Source: Portulaca oleracea
Lineage: Eukaryota; Streptophyta; Magnoliopsida; Caryophyllales; Portulacaceae
DNA: 64,000 nucleotides
Reading direction: 5' to 3'
Assembly (NCBI GenBank): GCA_029582165.1
Contig: CM055870.1
Span: forward strand, 13,870,832 to 13,934,831
The notes under the pieces were generated by a model. The model did not search any database. It worked only from the letters and a program-made list of their open reading frames with translations, and was not told where the DNA came from. Each line of letters opens with the position of its first letter. The stretch's first letter is position 1. This document shows, in pieces, positions 57,984 to 64,000 of this stretch. The position numbers were made by a program, and so were the translations under genes.

Positions 57984-58198
57984 GGTCTCATTCTTTTATA
58001 CGGCTGGCTGCGGTGCAGTATGGAGGAAATGTGGTGGATTGTGGTGGGTTGTGATGGAATATGGAAAGTTTAATTTTTAATAAAAAGATAAATTAAATTA
58101 AAAAAAGTATATTGTGGTGGTTTGTGGTGGATTGTAAAGGAATATGGAAAATTGTGGTGTGATGTGACACCGGAGCCTACCAACCGCACATAAGAATG
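57984..58198. mobile_element. Tourist-like MITE, family A (copy 7)
   Basis: The left part TCATTCTTTTATACGGCTGG mirrors CCAACCGCACATAAGAATGA. The interior is GTGGTGGATTGTGGTGGGTT-type repeats plus a TTTTTAATAAAAAGATAAAT block shared with copy 1. Orientation is opposite to copy 1. Confidence 0.7.
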
Positions 58199-58534
58199 AC
58201 GACATTTGATCAACACTTGCAGTTTCTTGATTTAGATGGGAATTTTCCTAATACAGGACCAACATATCTTATTCTTATAATTATAGGTCTATCACATGTA
58301 TTTAATTTGTTACATTTGCCCTCGATCAAATTACTAGGCATCAAATTGACAATTATTTTAGACCCATGCAATTCTCTGTTCTTATATATGGAATCCAACT
58401 AAACCCCAAAGCTTGACCTTGAATTGGATTCTTATGCATTGGTGAATTGTGTATAGACTGTATAGTAGTGGTGGCTGTGTGTGGGAGGCCAGAGTATGTT
58501 GAGTAGTTAGAAGTACTTTGCCAAACCATTATGT
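58199..58534. other. Intergenic sequence
   Basis: No gene, RNA or element end recognised. Confidence 0.4.
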
Positions 58535-58544
58535 CAATTTTGAT

Positions 58545-60598
58545 TAAAAAAAAAAAACGAAGGTGAGCCCGGGTTCACCTGCATGGTGCGTCCTGGGATT
58601 TCCCTTTTTTTTTAAATAAATAATAAAGTTTCTTTTTTACTTCAATATTTTAATGTGTTTAGAGTTTGAATTTCTAGTCTAATTTAGTTACATTGCTTAT
58701 TTATTTATTTTTATTTTTATTTTTTTATGTATTTTCATTATATTATTTTTTAATCCAATATTTTATTTATCTATTTTTATTTTTATTTTTATTTTCTACG
58801 ATTTGTGTTTATGAGCATTCTGGTTAAAGTTCGCGAGTATTATAGTATAAATTCATGAATATCCAAGTTACAAATTATGAAATTACATGGGATATGTTTG
58901 TGAGCATTTATACATTGATTTATGAGCAATGTAGTTTAGGTTTATGGGTCTTTATATTCTAGTTGTTAATTTTTTTATTTTTTTTATCTATCAATAATTA
59001 TTTTAAGCAGATGTGTAAATTTTATTTTTTTTAAATTTTCTTAATTTTTTCTATTATAGTTTTAAAAAAAAGAAACAATTATGCTCCCGGGTCCATATAT
59101 AATGCTCCACGCGCCCTATGCATTCTTTTTCTTTATATTTTTAATTTCCTTTTTTTGTGCAATTTTTAATTTTTCTAAAATAAATATAATAAGGCTTTTC
59201 TTTTAATATAATACTTCAATATATTTTGTAATGAACATTGTCGTTATAGGTTATGAGCATTGTAGTTCTGCTTGATGAACATTATGGTTTTATGTAATGT
59301 GCATTGTAGTTATAGGCAATGAGCATTGTAGTTATAGGTAATGAGCATTATGGTTTTATGTAATGAACATTGTAGTTATAGGCAATGAGCATTGTAGTTA
59401 TAGGCAATGAACATTGTAGTAATAGGTAATGAGCATTATGGTTTTATGTAATGAACATTGTAGTTATAGGTAATGAGCATTATAGTAATAGGTAATGAGC
59501 ATTGTAGTTGCTTTAAAAAAAAAATGAGCATTGTAATTCAGCTTGATGAGCATTATGGTTTCATGTAATGAACATTGTAGTTTTGCTTGATGAACATTAT
59601 GGTTTTATGTAATGAGCATTGTAGTTATAGGTAATGAGCATTGTAGTAATAGGTAATGAGCATTATGGTTTTATGTAATGAGCATTGTAATAATAGGTAA
59701 TGAGCATTGTAGTTCAACTTGATGAACATTATGGTTTCATGTAATGAGCATTGTCGTTATAGGTTATGAGCATTGTAGTTATAGGTAATGAGCATTATGG
59801 TTTCATGTAATAGCATTGTCGTTATAGGTTATGAGCATTGTCGTTATAGGTTATGAGGATTTGAGGATTGTAGTTCTGCTTGATGAGCATTATGGTTTTA
59901 TGTAATGAACATTGTAGTTATTGGTAATGAACATTATAGTAATAGGTAATGAGCATTGTAGTTCAGCTTGATAAGCATTGTGGTTTTATGTAATGAGCAT
60001 AATAGTTATAAGTTATGAACATAGTAGTTGTATAGTATGGGCATTGGTGTAGAGGCTTATGAGCATAATAGTTATAAGTATGAGCATAGTAGTTGTACAA
60101 TATGAACATTGGTGTAGAGGCTTATTAGCATTGACCTTGTAGGTTATGAGCATAATAGTTATAATTTATGAACATAATAATTAGTAGTTAAGGTTTATGA
60201 GCATTGGCCTTGTAGGTTATAAATATTATAGTAAAAAAATAAAAACCATAAAAATATAATATTACACAAAAAAATTAATTAAAAAAATAAAAACGATGGT
60301 GGCGTTGGGCTCACCAAACAACGTACGCCCGAGCTCACCATCGTCCTTCTGTATATCTAAAAGTGCGTGCAAAAAAATTAAATTACAAAATAATACAAAG
60401 AATATAATGAAAATAGAGAAAGAAAATTAAAATTAAAAATACACGAATGAAAAGCATAATTAAATTGAATAGAAATTCAAATTTAAAATATATTAAAATA
60501 TTAAATCAAAAAATCATCATTATATTTATTTAAAATAAAAGAAAAAAATTGATGGGTGCACGGAGCACCATGAGCCCGGGCTCATGGTCGTAGTGCTG
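58545..60598. mobile_element. Mutator-like inverted-repeat element (about 2.05 kb) with minisatellite core
   Basis: CAATTTTGAT flanks both sides (58535-58544 and 60599-60608). The terminal arms, about 150 bp, match inverted: GGTGAGCCCGGGTTCACC / ATGGTGC at left and the complement of CATGAGCCCGGGCTCATGG at right, then TTAAATAAATA, AATATTTTAATRTRTTT and GAATTTCTA blocks. A second inner pair of GC-rich patches, 59083-59120 and 60297-60350, also faces inward. No transposase is present; the interior is AT-rich sequence and a 1-kb minisatellite. Poly-A expansion has altered the extreme left end. Confidence 0.7.
59225..60240. repeat. Minisatellite of about 20-24 bp units
   Basis: Some forty units of the form ATGAGCATTGTAGTTATAGG, alternating with variants ATGAACATTATGGTTTTATG and ATGAGCATTATAGTAATAGG. 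Higher-order grouping is visible: the TTATGG variant recurs every two to four units. Diverged units also appear near 58810-58950. Confidence 0.93.
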
Positions 60599-60608
60599 CA
60601 ATTTTGAT

Positions 60609-60956
60609 GACAATAAGCTTGTCATGGGTATATCGAATGGAGGGAACAACCCCTGGTTAGCTTTCGATCTTGCCTTTCACATACATTTGAAGGCTTCTCA
60701 CAATTGGAACCGTGGAAGAATGGAAGCATTCACCTTGTGAGATACTAATATTAGATGCCTAATGAATTTCAAATGAAGTTTTCAATTTATTTGCTCTACT
60801 TAACGGGATTTCTCCTAGTCAACAGCTACCAAGTCATCTTATGAACAAGTAAAGACACATGTTTATCATTTGGAAAGAATTTTAAAAATGGTATTATTTA
60901 AAAAATGTCAAACCACATGGGTTATAATTGAAATTTCCCTTTTTTTCTATTGCTAA
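60609..60956. other. Intergenic sequence
   Basis: No gene or element end recognised. Confidence 0.4.
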
Positions 60957-61084
60957 GGTCTTGTTCTTTTATGCGGTAGGTTGTGGTGGAATATCACACC
61001 GCACTCTTTAATTTTCCACCACACTTCATCACACCACACCACAATCATTATCACACTGTAACCAACTGTATAAAAAACGGACCC
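60957..61084. mobile_element. Tourist-like MITE, family A (copy 8, 128 bp), TSD TAA
   Basis: The left end GGTCTTGTTCTTTTATGCGG mirrors CTGTATAAAAAACGGACCC. TAA is duplicated at 60954-60956 and 61085-61087. This is the shortest complete copy, with one block of CCACCACACTTC-type repeats. Confidence 0.85.
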
Positions 61085-61087
61085 TAA

Positions 61088-61654
61088 ATATATTACAAAA
61101 AGTTATATGTGGAGAAAATGTAAGGACAAAACACTAAGTACGTAATGATTATAATAGCATGCGTGTGCGCGTGTGTATGGATGTTTGACAATAGGGTTTA
61201 GATAGTGTTTAATATTTTGACCAAATTAATATGCTAGTTGGGTAAATGTTAGTAAGCAATAGATTAGCGTTTCAATTGTCAATTAGTATTTTAAAGCTAG
61301 TAACTTTTTAACCTTCCTTTTTTTGAGAGAAAATTTTTCCGAAACGTTAATAAAATTAATATTTTAAGCCATGTCCTATAAAATTTACACTTTAGATAAT
61401 GGATTGGTTATGTAACAAATTGTCACACCCCCAGATCCTCAACCATCAAATTATGATTAAGAGGACACAAACTTAATGATTAGCGCAACGGACTAAGACC
61501 CGAAGATATTACTGTCATCCACATCTATGGACAAGGCTAACAACCACTTACAAAACACCAATTACAACACATAAACCCAAAGGAACGTGTTTGAATACTA
61601 TACATACTTACATAGCCAAAATGATGATTACAATTAACTTCACTAATCATAAGT
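61088..61654. other. Intergenic sequence with an LTR-like fragment
   Basis: From about 61422 (TGTCACACCCCCAGATCC) the sequence resembles the start of a gypsy-type LTR, but no partner or duplication is seen. The rest is AT-rich with no gene. Confidence 0.3.
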
Positions 61655-61659
61655 ACAAC

Positions 61660-61935
61660 TGTGGAAACATCTCAACCAAAAGCTTCAGTTGATAGTTGAA
61701 GGCCCAATGATGGTTTTTTTTTTTGGTAGTCTAACACGCCCTCTCAAGTGAATGCCCTTTGGGCTAGAAGCGTGGATGCTGCAAAGACCCCTCTTATCCT
61801 TACGCAAAAAAAAAATGGGAGTTGCTGAGATTCGAATCCGAGACCTCTTGCTCAGGCGTGACTCTGATACCATGTGAAACCATCTCAACCAAAAACTTAA
61901 GTTGATGGTTGAAGGTCTAGTAATAGTTTTATGCA
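61660..61935 (-). mobile_element. TRIM (miniature LTR element, 276 bp), - strand, TSD ACAAC
   Basis: Short terminal direct repeats, 61660-61736 and 61873-61935, share AACYATCTCAACCAAAA and TTGATRGTTGAAGG. ACAAC flanks the element (61655-61659, 61936-61940). On the - strand a primer-binding-site-like TGGTATCAGAGT (61872-61861) directly follows the right-hand LTR, and a purine-rich CTTGAGAGGGCG precedes the left-hand LTR, which begins TGTTAGAC. The interior is only about 135 bp and noncoding. GGATTCGAATCTC inside resembles a tRNA B box, so a SINE reading was considered. Confidence 0.82.
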
Positions 61936-61940
61936 ACAAC

Positions 61941-62594
61941 CTTCCACTAATAACTTGGCATCAAACGCAAAGGGCGTAACTTCTTGGCATAAAAGAAGAC
62001 TTCTTTACCTTCAAATGACCCTGACATCTTACTGGTGTTGGATTTGCTATCCGTAGCATCACTCCCTAAAACAAAACGTAAATTTTTTTCACAAATGAGT
62101 TGAAACTCAATACATATACTCCAGCAATGTTGAAACAAATTATGACAATTTGTTCTATTTCGTACATTTCAATTCATTTTTGCAAACAATGAGAAGAGAC
62201 TAATTAACTTCATAATAGCTAATTATTATTTAGGTGGTTCCCTTTTTGCGATCGCCAAAAGACCATTCATATGCGCATACCCGGACCGACTAGGAAGTTC
62301 GAACGGAGCTAACAAGTTGACGCTAGCCAGGTTATGAAGTAAGTATTGCAATTGTTAGTCTCTATCTAAACCACCAATTTTTTCGATCAGGTATATTCAT
62401 ATTGTTTGGTGTTATGCGTAATCAAAACCTTTTTGGTGTTGATAATAGTTGCTTCTAGTTTGTTATGGGTACCAACTTATTTATCAATCAGTCACCTGCT
62501 TTTTGGGGTGACTTTGGTTATTTGGGATTCCTGGGTGCTTTTTTATTTCTAGATGTTGGATTATATCTGATTGTTGTAATGGTTTGGATATTCT
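61941..62594. other. Intergenic sequence
   Basis: No gene or element with clear ends was recognised. A GC-richer patch with GCGATCGCCAAAAGACC lies near 62250-62330. Confidence 0.35.
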
Positions 62595-63442
62595 TGTTAG
62601 GTTTTACGTGATCAATTTCCTAAACAGATACAAATTAATTGGCGGAATATTCATAACGATTACAAACCAATTAATCACTCAGGAAAGAGTATAATTGCAA
62701 AGGTTTACTATAAAACTTGATCGCTAATCCAATTGAAGAAGAGGTTGACTTTTGAGATTACAATGTAGAAATCTTCTACTATAGGTCCAAACAACACTCC
62801 AGGAACTCGATCGCTAAATCAACTCAATTAAGACTAATCTCAATCTAAGATGTATGTGTTTAGGGTATTTTGTAGATTATTTTAGGAAACAATAAAGATA
62901 AATATCGAACTAAGAGAGAGAGGAACTCAAGAAATCACCCTGACATCTTTCTAGAAGTCTCTAACAGTTAACAATTTCTCAGACAGACTCCCTTATATAG
63001 TGTTGGGTATCTTGGGAAAAGGGTTAACAAAAACCCTAATATAACCAACTCGCTCTAAAAACGGTGTCTGGGGTCCAACACGGTCCATGTTACAAGTAAC
63101 ACGGTTCATGTTAACCTCTAGAACCAATTTTAAGTCGGTTGCAAGCATCACGGTCTGTGACAGGGTCAACACGGTCCGTGTTGGCCCAACATGGTTTGTG
63201 TTGTGTTGATTTCTCCAAAAAAATCAACTCTCGACACTTCTAATCATGATACTATATTATTTTGGATTAGATACATTATTCTAGGGCATTAACTTATGTG
63301 ACTCAGTAGGACCAAAAAAATATAGTTGTAATTAAACATATTTAATTATCGAATATGGAGGTCTCTAGCAAGACATATAACCACTATATTATTTTTGGCT
63401 TAAATTCTAAGTATATCGAACATTATCGGGACACTCCCAACA
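62595..63442 (-). mobile_element. Probable solo copia-type LTR (about 848 bp)
   Basis: Begins TGTTAGGTTTTACGTGATC and ends ACACTCCCAACA, the same termini as the copia LTRs at 25239 and 42958, with a GGCGGAATATTCATAACG motif in the equivalent place. Flanks ATTCT and ACTCC match at 3 of 5 bases. CACGGTCCGTGTT-type motifs repeat at 63075-63210. No internal region accompanies it. Confidence 0.5.
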
Positions 63443-63506
63443 ACTCCTAGGTTTTACATGTTTGAGTGGGAGGATGCTCATCTTAATGAATATGTTCTTC
63501 ACCTTC

Positions 63507-63789
63507 TGTAACACCCCAAGTATATGGTTAACTGTGAGAGGATTGAAAATTGAAATGACTACTTATATCACCAAGGTGCATGCACCTTTCTTTTAGGAAG
63601 TTCATCCGTCGGGAACTTCTCAGTTAAGCATGTTTAGCTGGGAATAGTCTCGGAATGGGTGACCTCTGGAAGTGTGTGAGCGAGGACGAAGCACGATGAA
63701 AGGATTCGAGGAGATTTGTGGGGTCAATCAACAATCCTTGAAATAATTATCGGTAATGTTCATAGTCCAAGAGGTGTCGAGGCGTTCCA
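63507..63789 (+). mobile_element. Cassandra-type LTR with 5S rRNA-like domain
   Basis: Begins TGTAACACCCCAAG. From about 63570 to 63690 it carries a 5S-rRNA-like stretch: AGGTGCATGCACC, AACTTCTCAGTTAAGCATG, AATAGTCTCGGAATGGGTGA and CCTCTGGAAGT, in the order found in plant 5S RNA (CAGTTAAGC, GGATGGGTGACC). A 5S-derived domain inside a short LTR starting TGTAACACCCC is the hallmark of Cassandra TRIMs. Flanks CCTTC (63502-63506) and CCTTA (63790-63794) suggest a solo LTR of 283 bp; the right end is less certain. Confidence 0.75.
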
Positions 63790-64000
63790 CCTTACGGAAT
63801 AAATGAATCATCCTCGCCAGACCATCCACAAAAGTAAAGAACTCAAAGATGATGGGAACGAATTGTTTAGGGATGCAGTATGAGCTTAGTACTAATCTAT
63901 ATGCTAAAGCACTATAATTTGTGTGTGTCTGTATGTCTTTGAGTGAAGTTGATTATTCCCTGTTATGAGAGACTTGGTAGTTTTGATTAACTTTGATATT
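63790..64000. other. Sequence to the window end
   Basis: No gene or element recognised; no primer-binding site follows the Cassandra-type LTR. Confidence 0.4.

Noticed and set aside
59225..60240. CRISPR array
   Set aside because: The units are contiguous and variable without unique spacers, and this is a plant nuclear sequence; it is a minisatellite.
61720..61872. tRNA-derived SINE or tRNA gene
   Set aside because: A B-box-like word exists, but direct terminal repeats, an adjacent primer-binding site and a 5-bp duplication fit a TRIM better.
63570..63690. A genuine 5S rRNA gene
   Set aside because: The similarity is incomplete and it sits within a TGTAACACCCC LTR, so a Cassandra-type element explains it better.

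Overview
The window is nuclear DNA of a flowering plant, most likely a eudicot. It has AT-rich intergenic sequence, GT-AG introns, four intron-bearing housekeeping genes, and intergenic space filled with plant-type mobile elements. The genes give no clear genus; I see no rRNA array, tRNA gene, CRISPR array, operon or bacterial feature.

Genes: (1) cyclin C, + strand, 532-3615, nine coding exons, 253 aa. (2) Two-domain plant GTP cyclohydrolase I, the first enzyme of folate synthesis, + strand, 30101-32330, two exons, 464 aa. (3) A P-loop NTPase-like protein with a C-terminal membrane anchor, - strand, 37846-32996, nine exons, 550 aa. (4) An MHK-type (MAK/RCK-related) Ser/Thr kinase, - strand, 52404-47531, seventeen coding exons, 441 aa. 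All four exon chains stay in frame across every junction and look functional. Cyclin C and the kinase belong to cell-cycle/transcription-type families, but they lie about 44 kb apart and nothing suggests co-regulation.

Repeats, left to right: a probable SINE in cyclin C intron 6; a decayed Ty1-copia element (7.3-9.7 kb); an L1-type LINE on the - strand (11.6-14.7 kb); a cluster of miniature inverted-repeat elements (14.7-17.9 kb), one inserted inside another; a three-level nest at 18.8-25.8 kb (LINE fragment, then a deleted copia element with 552-bp LTRs and TSD CTGAG, then a Ty3-gypsy LTR relic with TSD CCTTC); a 1.3-kb hAT-like palindromic element in an intron of the P-loop gene; a second nest at 38.4-44.0 kb (hAT-like element, decayed copia, solo LTR with TSD GAGAG); a 2-kb Mutator-like inverted-repeat element carrying a minisatellite (58.5-60.6 kb); a 276-bp TRIM with TSD ACAAC; a solo LTR-like block; and a Cassandra-type LTR with a 5S-rRNA-like core at 63.5 kb.

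The most distinctive signal is the density of non-autonomous elements with readable target-site duplications: 3 bp (TAA, Harbinger/Tourist-like), 8 bp (hAT-like), 9 bp (Mutator-like) and 5 bp (LTR). One family, ending in GGCCTTGTTCTTTT and filled with CCACCACAATC-like repeats, appears at least eight times and brackets the folate gene. I found no evidence for a new multi-gene biological system; the novelty is in these repeat families and in one unusual kinase motif.
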